Virus record (IMG/VR): IMGVR_UViG_3300033149_004032
Location: 1 to 37,695 of that record
Origin: a virus
Reading direction: 5' to 3' (one strand)
Length of the DNA stretch: 37,695 nt
In this document: positions 1 to 6,850 of the stretch, one piece after another
How the letters are laid out: each line of letters begins with the position of its first letter
Numbering within the stretch: position 1 is the first letter of the stretch
Translations under genes and position numbers: made by a program
The notes under the pieces: model-generated
Told to the model about the DNA's origin: nothing
Database searches by the model: none
What the model saw: the letters and a program-made list of their open reading frames with translations, nothing else

Positions 1-114
1 TTCAGAGGGAGAAAAGCCTCGACACTGCAAACAAAAGAACCGGATTTTGGCTTTTCGACTCTTGGTCTTATAAGCCTTCTCGGCCAGTTCTTTGTATTCT
101 TTTGGAACCAACAT
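1..114 (-). CDS. Small Cys-rich phage protein, partial (copy 2)
   Basis: This leftward reading frame runs off the left edge; 38 residues are visible. It is too short for a simple ORF filter but closely parallels the complete gene just upstream (125-298). Both share an N-terminal xxPxxYKxLAEKA stretch, then SRKAKIR and the first cysteine pair (CLQC here, CLEC there). The upstream gene ends only 10 bases before this ATG, so the two form a tandem duplicate in one operon. From the complete copy, the missing part should hold two more cysteines. Probably a small metal-binding protein; function unknown. Confidence 0.7.
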   Translation of the reverse strand, partial: MLVPKEYKELAEKAYKTKSRKAKIRFFCLQCRGFSPSE

Positions 115-124
115 CGTTTTTCCC

Positions 125-298
125 TTATCCCGTACACCTGATTGGATAAAATACACAGTCCTTGGCAGTACATTTCTCTACTTCCTTACGATTGAAACCA
201 CAGCATTCCAAGCAGAAGTATCGGATTTTAGCCTTCCGGCTGTTGCTGTGGAACGCCTTCTCGGCCAGTTTCTTATATTGTCTTGGAATTTTCTTCAT
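125..298 (-). CDS. Small four-cysteine phage protein (KCLxCCGxxRKEV type)
   Basis: A 57-residue protein. Residues 21-57 hold KAKIRYFCLECCG, then NRKEVEKC and KDCVFYPIR. From memory this matches a widespread small phage and plasmid family with the pattern CLxCCGGSRKEVxxCxxxDCPLYPxR, whose cysteines probably bind a metal. No function is established that I know of. The ATG lies 26 bases inside the end of the upstream deoxyribosyltransferase-like gene, indicating coupled translation. A partial paralogue follows directly at the left edge. Confidence 0.75.
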   Translation of the reverse strand: MKKIPRQYKKLAEKAFHSNSRKAKIRYFCLECCGFNRKEVEKCTAKDCVFYPIRCTG

Positions 299-755
299 CT
301 CTTTCTTCCAACACCCTGGTTAGTACGTATTTAAGGCTAATGCTTACACGCCTGTCCCACTTGTCAAAAAACAAAAGTGGGATATTATGCTTTTGAGCAT
401 ACTGCACTTCCCGCTTCATTCCACTACTCAAGGGGCCATACACTAACAGCAAATCACAGCGGCTAATAATTTCGCAGTCTATGTCAAGAACTTGGTCAAC
501 CGTCAAATAACCTTTTTGGAGAGCAATGGCCAGGGCCTCGTCGTGCTCCGCAGGAACATAGAGGTCGCCACTGGGGAACCCGTCCATCTTCTCCCAGTCC
601 AGCAAGTAGGCTTTTATTTCTCGGCCTATTTGTATGGCCTTCCAGCAGTTTCGCTCAATCGTTTCCTTTGTGGCCAGGTTCCCCTTTGGCCCCCTGATGG
701 GATGGGACAAGTACAGCCTGTAACCCTTATTTCTCTGTCCCTTTTTCGTTTTCAT
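273..755 (-). CDS. Nucleoside 2-deoxyribosyltransferase-like protein (DUF4406-type)
   Basis: A 160-residue protein from the ATG preceded by GGCGGGGAG. The fold signature is that of the nucleoside 2-deoxyribosyltransferase/DUF4406 group. YRLYLSHPIRG near the N-terminus corresponds to the usual YLSxPxxG. CDLLLVYGPLSSGMKREVQYA near the C-terminus gives the conserved Asp and the SxGxxxE helix, and is followed by the strand IPLLFF. Family members cleave or exchange nucleobases on deoxynucleosides, but many phage versions are uncharacterised. It overlaps the dATP/dGTP diphosphohydrolase-like gene by 29 bases, so both may act on the nucleotide pool. The fold is fairly secure; the reaction is inferred. 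A longer reading to 821 has no good ribosome site. Confidence 0.7.
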   Translation of the reverse strand: MKTKKGQRNKGYRLYLSHPIRGPKGNLATKETIERNCWKAIQIGREIKAYLLDWEKMDGFPSGDLYVPAEHDEALAIALQKGYLTVDQVLDIDCEIISRCDLLLVYGPLSSGMKREVQYAQKHNIPLLFFDKWDRRVSISLKYVLTRVLEERDEENSKTI

Positions 756-1221
756 CACTCCCCGCCTCTCGAACAAAGTTGAACTTTTCAGCAAGCAAGC
801 CCCAGTAATCTGGTGGCTCACGCCCGTTATCCGCCCCTCGACTGTCGTCGTAGGGTTGGTACTTCCTATAATAATAATCGTAATAGGTCAAAAACACAAG
901 GTTGCAAAGAGCGTGCCAGAGGTGTGGCAATCCGCTGTCTGGGTCAGTATATATCCCATCCCAAAAAGCCAGCAAATGACGTAGGCAGGCTGCATACACC
1001 CGACTGAAATGGATGCCCTTCTCCCAGTTCCGAGGCTCATATTTCTGGGCACCGTGCGATAACACGGCACCCAGAGCGTAGAGGACCTCGGGTGGAATAA
1101 GGTCGAGCCGCAGCTTACCGGCATCAAACTTGCAGCCTTCTTTGAGATAGTCTAATCCTTCGTTGGCTGATGACGCATTCCGCACACCTGGTACTACATA
1201 TTGATAAAATTTAGCATCCAT
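727..1221 (-). CDS. dATP/dGTP diphosphohydrolase-like protein
   Basis: A 164-residue protein. The start is the ATG behind GAGAGGGTGG; an in-frame start at 1296 would overlap the upstream small gene and has no such site. The pattern KFDAGKLRLDLIPPEVL, then HGAQKYEPRNWEKG, a CLRHLLAFWDG helix and GLPHLWHALCNLVFL is, from memory, that of the phage family annotated as dATP/dGTP diphosphohydrolase N-terminal domain. Related all-alpha pyrophosphohydrolases reduce chosen dNTPs, for example in phages with modified DNA. No PurZ-like base-modification enzyme is visible here, so a link to modified bases is not supported. A role in nucleotide-pool control is inferred. Confidence 0.72.
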   Translation of the reverse strand: MDAKFYQYVVPGVRNASSANEGLDYLKEGCKFDAGKLRLDLIPPEVLYALGAVLSHGAQKYEPRNWEKGIHFSRVYAACLRHLLAFWDGIYTDPDSGLPHLWHALCNLVFLTYYDYYYRKYQPYDDSRGADNGREPPDYWGLLAEKFNFVREAGSDENEKGTEK

Positions 1222-1231
1222 ATCCACCCTC

Positions 1232-1339
1232 TCAATTTCTTGCAGACTTATACAGATTTTTGATAAGCACCCTGATAACCGGACTGAACAATACACCTAC
1301 CAGAATGCCAACTGCAAATGCTACATACACATTATCCAT
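1232..1339 (-). CDS. Single-span membrane microprotein, 35 aa
   Basis: A short frame with a strong ribosome site (AAAGGGGAAGAAAG). Its ATG overlaps the end of the upstream Zn-protein gene by 8 bases. The protein has a hydrophobic stretch VAFAVGILVGVLFSPVI, then a basic tail IKNLYKSARN, as expected of one membrane span with the tail inside (positive-inside rule). The stop falls just before the next gene's ribosome site. Function unknown; a holin-like or membrane regulatory role would be a guess. Confidence 0.6.
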   Translation of the reverse strand: MDNVYVAFAVGILVGVLFSPVIRVLIKNLYKSARN

Positions 1340-1574
1340 CTTTCTTCCCCTTTCCTTTTAACGTTAATAATGCTATATCGTACACACGGCCCTTGCCGTT
1401 GCACACCTTGCACCTGTGTTCAATAAGGCGACCCTTTTCATCGTGTTCAGGAATGTAGCCACGTCCTTCACAATTAATACAATCTGCTCCGAAAATCCTA
1501 ACATAATTAGCCTGATACTTATCCCAATCGCAGGGACGCATTAGGTCGCCTTTACCTGCTGAACTCTTGCTCAT
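1332..1574 (-). CDS. Small zinc-finger protein with two CxxCxGxG repeats
   Basis: An 80-residue protein. The N-terminus (SAGKGDLMRPCDWDKY, then NYVRIFG) resembles a common small phage protein of the type SGKGDxxRP. The C-terminal half has two DnaJ-type motifs, CINCEGRGY and CKVCNGKGR, 20 residues apart, which should bind one zinc. The ATG overlaps the stop of the upstream membrane-protein gene as ATGA. Function unknown; protein or nucleic-acid binding is plausible. Confidence 0.72.
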   Translation of the reverse strand: MSKSSAGKGDLMRPCDWDKYQANYVRIFGADCINCEGRGYIPEHDEKGRLIEHRCKVCNGKGRVYDIALLTLKGKGKKDG

Positions 1575-2107
1575 ATATTTTCCCTCACTTTAATTTTCTT
1601 AACCAACTGTCGAGTAGTCGGACTTTGCTTATCTGCCAACTGCTTGGTTATCTTGTGTCTTTTATCCGCATCGTAACAATACCGCAATTCTTGGATATTG
1701 CTTATCAATTCTTTAAGAGCTATGTTTTTCACGCCTACGCTGTAAAGAAAAACTATCCCGCCAGCTACAAGAGATGCTATCGCAATAATGGACGCATAGC
1801 GTGCCACCGCCAGCGATACACCCAAAGCTACACAGGAACCAACAAAAATCCCAACAGCTTTAGTATTTCCATTTATGTAAGCCATAGCTGATAGAGCAAT
1901 GCCCACAACGGCCAGCGTTGCCATCCAATTAGTTTTGTGCACAATATCACGAAAAGCTGGGTTTTTAACTATTGGTGTCGCCGTCACCTGCTCCGTATCG
2001 TCAAATCGCAGGGCGGTACAGCCAGCAACTATAGTTAAAATCCCAGCCGCCACCAGTGGTATTAGCAAAATAACCAAGTCTTGCGTTGTAATTTCTCTAC
2101 ACTTCAT
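1571..2107 (-). CDS. Multi-span membrane protein with lipobox-like N-terminus
   Basis: A 178-residue protein. An N-terminal hydrophobic segment LVILLIPLVAAGILTIVAGC ends in a cysteine that could be a lipobox, although the charged start is short. Three more hydrophobic stretches follow between residues about 60 and 125 (MATLAVVGIALSAMAY, VGIFVGSCVALGVSLA and IIAIASLVAGGIVFLYSV). The C-terminal 50 residues are polar and basic. I recognise no family. It lies in a run of small membrane proteins (1232, 2120, 2281); a spanin or other lysis-related function was considered but nothing specific supports it. Confidence 0.6.
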   Translation of the reverse strand: MKCREITTQDLVILLIPLVAAGILTIVAGCTALRFDDTEQVTATPIVKNPAFRDIVHKTNWMATLAVVGIALSAMAYINGNTKAVGIFVGSCVALGVSLAVARYASIIAIASLVAGGIVFLYSVGVKNIALKELISNIQELRYCYDADKRHKITKQLADKQSPTTRQLVKKIKVRENI

Positions 2108-2119
2108 AACTACCCCCTT

Positions 2120-2260
2120 TCACTTATTGTTAGCAAAAAAGTATAGCAACAACCCTATTCCGATTAGTAGCAGCAGCTTCTCATCATAGCCCTGCTCCGC
2201 AGATAAGGCTAAAATATACGCAATTATCAACAAGCTGCCACCAATCTTTCGCAAACTCAT
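2120..2260 (-). CDS. Membrane microprotein, 46 aa (paralogue of the next gene upstream)
   Basis: A 46-residue frame with ribosome site AGGGGGC. It starts MSLRKIGGSLLIIAYILAL and ends LLLYFFANNK. The upstream gene at 2281-2604 starts MSLQKIGAGLLAVAYILFL and ends LALHLFANKD, so the two are clear tandem duplicates, this one lacking the middle of the longer copy. Two short hydrophobic segments with a polar turn (SAEQGYDEK) suggest a small hairpin in the membrane. Function unknown. Confidence 0.65.
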   Translation of the reverse strand: MSLRKIGGSLLIIAYILALSAEQGYDEKLLLLIGIGLLLYFFANNK

Positions 2261-2280
2261 TTATTGCCCCCTATTCAGTT

Positions 2281-2604
2281 TTAATCTTTATTCGCAAACA
2301 AATGCAACGCCAAACCAACCATTATTATCGGCAACGCTGCTGTCAATCCTTCGTATAAATTTATCCTAACTGTAAACACTATTATAGCAGCAATGCTCAA
2401 CAATGTCAAGACCAAATAATCAATAATTTTATTTGCTGTTAAATCTTGTATCCACTGCGAAATAGTTTGTTGGTCTTTCCACACCAAATACAAATCCAAC
2501 AAACCTGCAAGGAGTAAGGTCCCGTAAGAATACCCAGTTTCGCCGATTAAGAACAGGATATATGCTACTGCTAATAGCCCTGCACCAATTTTTTGTAGAC
2601 TCAT
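2281..2604 (-). CDS. Small membrane protein, 107 aa
   Basis: A 107-residue protein with about four hydrophobic segments: residues 8-21, 28-42, 62-80 and 86-103. A polar linker WKDQQTISQWIQD separates two halves. Both ends match the 46-residue protein encoded directly downstream. The ATG overlaps the stop of the RuvC-like gene as ATGA, so translation is probably coupled to the replication block. No known family recognised. Confidence 0.65.
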   Translation of the reverse strand: MSLQKIGAGLLAVAYILFLIGETGYSYGTLLLAGLLDLYLVWKDQQTISQWIQDLTANKIIDYLVLTLLSIAAIIVFTVRINLYEGLTAALPIIMVGLALHLFANKD

Positions 2605-3149
2605 TTTTTGTCTCCCTTTTTATCATCCCTATACTCATCCAACCATTCCATCGCAGCAATAGCCAAAGCTAAAGCCTGCCACATATCTTTCTTTACTCTG
2701 TACAGCGGCCCTTGCTGCTTTTTAGTCCCGATAGCCTTTGCCTTGCCACCATATCGGTCGATAATTGCTTGCCGGATATTGCTATCCTTCGCTTTCATTG
2801 AGTGGCACAATCGCTTTTTAACCTCTGACCGAGGCATTCTAAACGTATAGTATTTATAGCCGTGCAGTGAAGCAATGGCGTCAAAGTAACCTACCCAGTA
2901 GCAGGTCTCCAGTACACTACGGCCTACTGGCATTCCATAGCATTGGGGCATCTCCATAACTAATGCAGTAGATTTCTTTGACGATATTGCAGCCTTGCCT
3001 TGCTTGTCAATCTGCTCACACATTGCGATGTTGTCTTCAATGCCGCAGTCAAGAATAGCCCCTGTTTCAACTTCATATAAAACCCAACCTGAAACTACTG
3101 GGCCTGGGTCAATCGCCAATACTCGGTCAAAATTTGGTACTTTGCTCAT
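2601..3149 (-). CDS. RuvC-like Holliday junction resolvase
   Basis: A 182-residue RNase H-fold nuclease of the RuvC type, which cuts branched DNA with metal ions and would resolve replication or recombination intermediates before packaging. The acidic residues fit: Asp14 in LAIDPGPVVSGW, Glu66 in LVMEMPQCYG, and Asp155 in KKDMWQALALA. The segment YYTFRMPRSEVKKRLC followed by KDSNIRQAIIDRYGG also fits phage RuvC-like proteins. The start has the site GAGGTG. It overlaps the primase gene end by 23 bases, placing it in the replication operon. Confidence 0.85.
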   Translation of the reverse strand: MSKVPNFDRVLAIDPGPVVSGWVLYEVETGAILDCGIEDNIAMCEQIDKQGKAAISSKKSTALVMEMPQCYGMPVGRSVLETCYWVGYFDAIASLHGYKYYTFRMPRSEVKKRLCHSMKAKDSNIRQAIIDRYGGKAKAIGTKKQQGPLYRVKKDMWQALALAIAAMEWLDEYRDDKKGDKK

Positions 3150-3966
3150 TGTTGTTCACCTCAATAAATTTAGCTATAGCCTCTTGAACTTCCCGCTTCC
3201 CTGCCCGACTGTACCAATCCCTTAAATCCTTGTATGAGTCAGGGACAACCAGCCGCAAGGTTTTAACACCAGCTTCCAACAACGTTTGCATCAGCCCAAT
3301 GGAACCGTGAAGTCCAGCTTGGTCGTTGTCAGCAACAATAATCGCCATCGTATTCCTGCCCTTCAAAATCTCCGTAATCTCATTCTTGTTTGCAAGGCAG
3401 TTAAACCTACCAACGGCCTCGAAGCCACACTCTACTGCTACCATTGTATCACTTAAGCCTTCGCAAATCAAGAGGGCACCATTTAACCAGTAGCCATCCG
3501 CTCGATGGTAGATACCACCCTTGCTCCCCCGTACCAGCCGCTTCTGACCATCAGGAAAACGTTGCAGAATACCAACAATTTCGTTATGTTCCCAGACAGG
3601 AATGGTATAAGCCGAGCCATCCCAGCCTATACCAAACAACCGCAGCGTATTAACCCGTAGCCCTAACTGTCGGGCCAACTGCCTACACCTAAAATAGCCC
3701 AGCTTTTGCTGGTACAAACGAACAAGGGCCTGCCAATTGAGTGGGGCAGGTTTACGAGAAGCCCGCAATTTCCGACGTGGAAGCACCAGATTAGAGTTAG
3801 GGCCATCCATCCGATGCAGGTAGCCGCAAGAAAGCTGGCAAACAGCACCTTCGGCTGTCCGTGGACAAATAACCCATCGCCCATCCTCGGACACCAAGCA
3901 CCAGTCTGGCTTCCCGCATACAGGACAGCGAAAATCATCACTCACCCTGTGATAGGGGATTATCAT
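3127..3966 (-). CDS. TOPRIM-domain DNA primase with N-terminal zinc ribbon
   Basis: A 279-residue primase-type protein. Near the N-terminus several cysteines (Cys14, 17, 23, 34, 43, 47) form a zinc-binding region that would read the template. The TOPRIM catalytic domain follows: LLICEGLSDT with Glu169, then IIVADNDQAG with Asp213 and Asp215. The domain binds metal for primer synthesis. Fusion to a helicase, as in T7 gp4, is absent; the DnaB-type helicase is a separate gene just upstream. The start is uncertain: ATG at 3966 (GGGAAC before it) is chosen, but ATGs at 3981 and 3999 and a GTG at 3945 are possible. Confidence 0.85.
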   Translation of the reverse strand: MIIPYHRVSDDFRCPVCGKPDWCLVSEDGRWVICPRTAEGAVCQLSCGYLHRMDGPNSNLVLPRRKLRASRKPAPLNWQALVRLYQQKLGYFRCRQLARQLGLRVNTLRLFGIGWDGSAYTIPVWEHNEIVGILQRFPDGQKRLVRGSKGGIYHRADGYWLNGALLICEGLSDTMVAVECGFEAVGRFNCLANKNEITEILKGRNTMAIIVADNDQAGLHGSIGLMQTLLEAGVKTLRLVVPDSYKDLRDWYSRAGKREVQEAIAKFIEVNNNEQSTKF

Positions 3967-4318
3967 CGTTCCCGTTTTCATCAGCACTGTCTTCATCATC
4001 TTCCAACAACTTCACATCATCTTCTTTTATCCCAATTTCCTTAAGAAAATCCTCGAACCCAACTGTTGGTTCTGCGTCCACTGCCGAATTTAATTCCCAA
4101 TCCAACTTGCTTATCAACTGCTTCGGCAAAGGAAAGTTATAAGCCTTGTTGGCTTCCTTGATAACCTTGTTGTACATTTTCAGGACATCAATAAACCGGT
4201 GTAAACACACAGATGTCCAATCCAAAATTCCAACAATGCTATTAACTTGGTCATCAAGGTCTTTAATAGCTTCCTTCATCAAATCAATTTGCTGTTGGAG
4301 ATTTCTTATTTCGCTCAT
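3938..4318 (-). CDS. Coiled-coil protein between primase and helicase
   Basis: A 126-residue protein from the ATG behind GAGGGAG. Residues 3-30 (IRNLQQQIDLMKEAIKDLDD) form a heptad-like coiled coil, a mixed central part follows, and the tail is very acidic (EDDVKLLEDDEDSADENG). It overlaps the primase start by 29 bases and lies directly after the helicase. Its place and acidic tail would suit a helicase loader or primase partner, but no homology is recognised, so this is a guess. Confidence 0.6.
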   Translation of the reverse strand: MSEIRNLQQQIDLMKEAIKDLDDQVNSIVGILDWTSVCLHRFIDVLKMYNKVIKEANKAYNFPLPKQLISKLDWELNSAVDAEPTVGFEDFLKEIGIKEDDVKLLEDDEDSADENGNDDNPLSQGE

Positions 4319-4344
4319 CACTGCTCCCTCAAAAATCATACTGG

Positions 4345-5136
4345 TCATAGAAAGCCATATAATCTGAAGCCCAATAACAAGGAACAATCCCAATTGGAGT
4401 CGTACTTCAATTCATAATAACTGGGCCGGTGGAGCAACAAAACCTTGTCTGCATCCTGCTCCAAGCTCCCACTTTCACGCAAATCGGACAATCGAGGTAT
4501 GTTATTCTCTCTATTCTCAACAGCCCTATTTAGCTGGCAAGCCACAATCAGGGCCACGTTGAAAGTCTTGGCCGTTGCCTTCAGCATTCGGCTAATCTCT
4601 GTTATCTCTTGCTGCCGAGACTCACGCCGCCCTGCTGCCATCAACTGAAGGTAGTCAATCATCACGCATTTCACCTCGAAATGCTGTGCTAAATGTTCCA
4701 GTTTCTGGTTCAACAGGAACGGAGAAAGAAACGAATTATCGTCGAGGATAAGCTGGCGTTTCTGCAACTCTCTTGCCGCCCAATCCAACGCTTCCCAGTC
4801 GTGTTGAGTAGCCCGTCCCAGCTTGAGATGGTGAAAATTAACACGGGCCAAGCTGGCCAGCAATCGCTCAACAAATAGCCGCCGGTTCATCTCCAGAGAA
4901 AAAACAACTACCACGCCTTGTTCCGATAATTTCAGGGACATTGAAGCAAGAAGAGCACTTTTACCCATCGACGGACGGCCTGCAACGATAATATATTCTC
5001 CACCGGAGACGCCTCGGATACGCTCATCCAAACCCGACAAGCCGGTGCTCATCCCTTGCTCACGTTCGCCGAAGGAAGTAACTACGTCTGATAAAATGTC
5101 CTTTAGGTGGACGTAATCAGCGTATTCAAATTCCAT
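4345..5136 (-). CDS. DnaB-type replicative helicase (RecA domain only; C-terminus frameshifted)
   Basis: A 263-residue protein holding the DnaB C-terminal ATPase domain without the DnaB N-terminal domain. Walker A is GRPSMGKSA (residues 53-61), Walker B is VMIDYLQLM (Asp161), then the sensor-like ACQLNRAVENR and the SDLRESGSLEQDADKVLLLHR stretch. It would unwind DNA at the fork as a hexamer. The last 18 residues (from NWDCSLLL) look unlike DnaB. The +1 frame instead encodes PIGIVPCYWASDYMAFYDQYDF and stops at 4329, just before the next gene's ribosome site, which looks like the true end. The start is also uncertain: ATG at 5136, or GTG at 5175. Confidence 0.8.
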   Translation of the reverse strand: MEFEYADYVHLKDILSDVVTSFGEREQGMSTGLSGLDERIRGVSGGEYIIVAGRPSMGKSALLASMSLKLSEQGVVVVFSLEMNRRLFVERLLASLARVNFHHLKLGRATQHDWEALDWAARELQKRQLILDDNSFLSPFLLNQKLEHLAQHFEVKCVMIDYLQLMAAGRRESRQQEITEISRMLKATAKTFNVALIVACQLNRAVENRENNIPRLSDLRESGSLEQDADKVLLLHRPSYYELKYDSNWDCSLLLGFRLYGFL

Positions 5137-5175
5137 TTTAGAGTCGTCTTCCTTTTGCACAAATACAGTCTCCAC

Positions 5176-5215
5176 AGTATTATACGTTCAAAACACAGAA
5201 ATGTTTGGCCTAAAA
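5176..5215 (-). promoter_or_regulatory. Possible promoter upstream of helicase gene (TATAAT only)
   Basis: The 40-base gap between the SSB and helicase genes holds a perfect -10 hexamer TATAAT on the minus strand (5179-5184). No good -35 hexamer is seen 16-18 bases upstream. If used, transcription would start near 5172, favouring the helicase ATG at 5136 over the GTG at 5175. Weak evidence. Confidence 0.25.
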
Positions 5216-5593
5216 TTAAAATGGTATATCGTCATCGTCAACAGGCGGAGCCTCTGGTTGTGGCGTTTCCTGCTTCGGCGGTCTGCCAAAAACAAACTGG
5301 TTTACACGCACAACAGTGTGCCGCCGCTGTGCTCCACTCTTCTTGTCCTTCCATCGCTGCTGGTATAGCTGACCACTTACCAGCAACTCGGAGCCTTTTT
5401 GCACATACTTAATAAGAGTTTCCGCTTGCTTTCCCCACACTTCACAATCGAAATAATGGGTGTAGTCATCCCGCCGAGCGTCCGCCACTGCCAATGAAAA
5501 TGTGGCGACTGATACATTTTGTGCACTTCCAACATTTCTAATTTCAGGGTCTCTTGTTACTCTGCCTACTAATACAACGTGATTGTAATTCAT
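5216..5593 (-). CDS. ssb: Single-stranded DNA-binding protein
   Basis: A 125-residue bacterial-type SSB. The OB fold starts MNYNHVVLVGRVTRDPEIR, contains THYFDCEVWGKQAETLIKY and KGSELLVSGQL, and ends in a proline-rich linker with the acidic tip DDDDIPF. The tip is the known docking site for partner proteins such as helicase loaders, nucleases and primase. SSB coats and protects single strands at the fork. The start has the site GAGGTGAG. It sits between two small acidic proteins and the helicase. Confidence 0.95.
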   Translation of the reverse strand: MNYNHVVLVGRVTRDPEIRNVGSAQNVSVATFSLAVADARRDDYTHYFDCEVWGKQAETLIKYVQKGSELLVSGQLYQQRWKDKKSGAQRRHTVVRVNQFVFGRPPKQETPQPEAPPVDDDDIPF

Positions 5594-5601
5594 AACTCAC
5601 C

Positions 5602-5811
5602 TCACTCTTCTTCCTCTTCTTCAACAGATTCTACAGCCCAATTCCCAACAATCACTGATACAACATACCGTCGTGCTTTCACGTCCCAGTGGTATTCCGA
5701 CTTCACCCTCACCCCAAAAGTCACTTCAGACAACAGTATCGCCAGCTTTGCTGCTTTTTCTGGGTCTGTGCAAACAAACTCGACCTGCTTTCTTTCCACT
5801 TTCTTTGACAT
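5602..5811 (-). CDS. Small protein, 69 aa (paralogue of the next gene upstream)
   Basis: The ATG at 5811 follows AAGGGGATAGAA; an upstream in-frame ATG at 5829 overlaps the previous gene's end. The layout is a strand VEFVCTDPEKAAKLAILL, a second beta pair (RVKSEYHWD and YVVSVIVGN), then a run of glutamates at the end. The upstream gene at 5830-6012 has the same order: IMFVTENKERAAALTSLL, MKAQYNSR and YSVIVRVP, with an acidic end. They are therefore tandem paralogues with a beta-alpha-beta-beta pattern. Function unknown; next to SSB. Confidence 0.65.
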   Translation of the reverse strand: MSKKVERKQVEFVCTDPEKAAKLAILLSEVTFGVRVKSEYHWDVKARRYVVSVIVGNWAVESVEEEEEE

Positions 5812-5829
5812 TTCTATCCCCTTAATCAA

Positions 5830-6012
5830 CTACTCTTCATCTTCTACCACTTCGCTTGGTACACGAACTATCACACTGTATATCAAACTTCCATCATCAC
5901 GTCTGCTATTATATTGAGCTTTCATTCGTGCTTCACCTTCTATTTCAGCTAACAAAGACGTTAAAGCTGCTGCCCGTTCCTTGTTTTCGGTAACAAACAT
6001 TATTTTTTTCAT
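5830..6012 (-). CDS. Small protein, 60 aa (paralogue of the next gene downstream)
   Basis: A 60-residue protein with predicted order strand-helix-strand-strand and an acidic C-terminus (VVEDEE). It pairs with the 69-residue product directly downstream: the aligned parts FVTENKERAAALTSLLAEI and FVCTDPEKAAKLAILLSEV share charged and hydrophobic positions. The ribosome site is GAGGTGAAAAA. Its location among replication genes suggests an accessory role, but no family is recognised. Confidence 0.6.
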   Translation of the reverse strand: MKKIMFVTENKERAAALTSLLAEIEGEARMKAQYNSRRDDGSLIYSVIVRVPSEVVEDEE

Positions 6013-6025
6013 TTTTTCACCTCAC

Positions 6026-6847
6026 TTAATCAATAGTAATGCCAATAATATGTGTCTCCCTATCCAACAGAATTGGTTCATCCATATCAACCTCATCCTG
6101 CAAATCCAAATAACATTCTTTCAAATACATACGGTCGATAGTACAAAACTCTCCAACAGTGATACAACTCCGAAAAGCGTGGAGTTCCTTTATCTCTGAC
6201 CGGTAATCAATCTTCACATTGCAGTTACGCAGAAAAACTTGATTGGTTTTAGAGAATATCATAAAGTTAACCGTAGAGTTATTAAACTTGCCTCTCTCCA
6301 AGCCAGACACTTTAACAAACGAACAATCAGCAAGTGCCCGACAGTCATCTTCACACACTAAATCGACAAAGCTACCACTTGTAAGAATAGACTTATTCTG
6401 CAAAAGAATAATACAGTGGCTTGCTCCACAAATTTCGGTGTTGGTTAAAGCTCTAATATCACAGAAATATGGACACGAAATTGTCGCTGAATACGCACCT
6501 ACGATAGAGGTGGACCGCAAATGGTTAACTTTCTGCTTTGGTCGAAGTACCCGTGCCTTTAGAATTTCCGGCAAGTGCACTTTTACCCGCTGCCGCATTC
6601 CCTCAATACTAAACCACTCTGGCAATTCTCCATCACAATCGTACACAACTTGCCAATCCTTGAACGAAGCCAAATACCTGGGATACCCGTTTTCATCCCA
6701 CGGAGCCAAGGCTTCCAGTCGCACCAGTTCTTTTTTCCTGTCTAAATGCTGCAAGCCGAAATGCTCTATAATATCTTCGTGACTGTCACTGTTCTTCAAC
6801 CAGAATAAAGACTTTTTTGTCATCACCATAGAAATTGGCCGACACAT
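6026..6847 (-). CDS. Beta-helix-like protein (pentapeptide-type), unknown role
   Basis: A 273-residue protein with a very strong ribosome site (AAAGGGGGATAAGAG). The first 100 residues are mixed and contain LAPWDENGYPRYLASFKDW and a VVYDCDG strand. The rest is a run of short strands rich in Cys, Ser, Thr, Phe and Asn with regular spacing, such as CDIRALTNTEICGASHCIIL, DDCRALADCSFVKVSGLERG and FLRNCNVKIDY. This resembles right-handed beta-helix or pentapeptide-like proteins, sometimes DNA mimics. No enzyme motif is seen; the fold assignment is my inference. Confidence 0.55.
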   Translation of the reverse strand: MCRPISMVMTKKSLFWLKNSDSHEDIIEHFGLQHLDRKKELVRLEALAPWDENGYPRYLASFKDWQVVYDCDGELPEWFSIEGMRQRVKVHLPEILKARVLRPKQKVNHLRSTSIVGAYSATISCPYFCDIRALTNTEICGASHCIILLQNKSILTSGSFVDLVCEDDCRALADCSFVKVSGLERGKFNNSTVNFMIFSKTNQVFLRNCNVKIDYRSEIKELHAFRSCITVGEFCTIDRMYLKECYLDLQDEVDMDEPILLDRETHIIGITID

Positions 6848-6850
6848 CTC

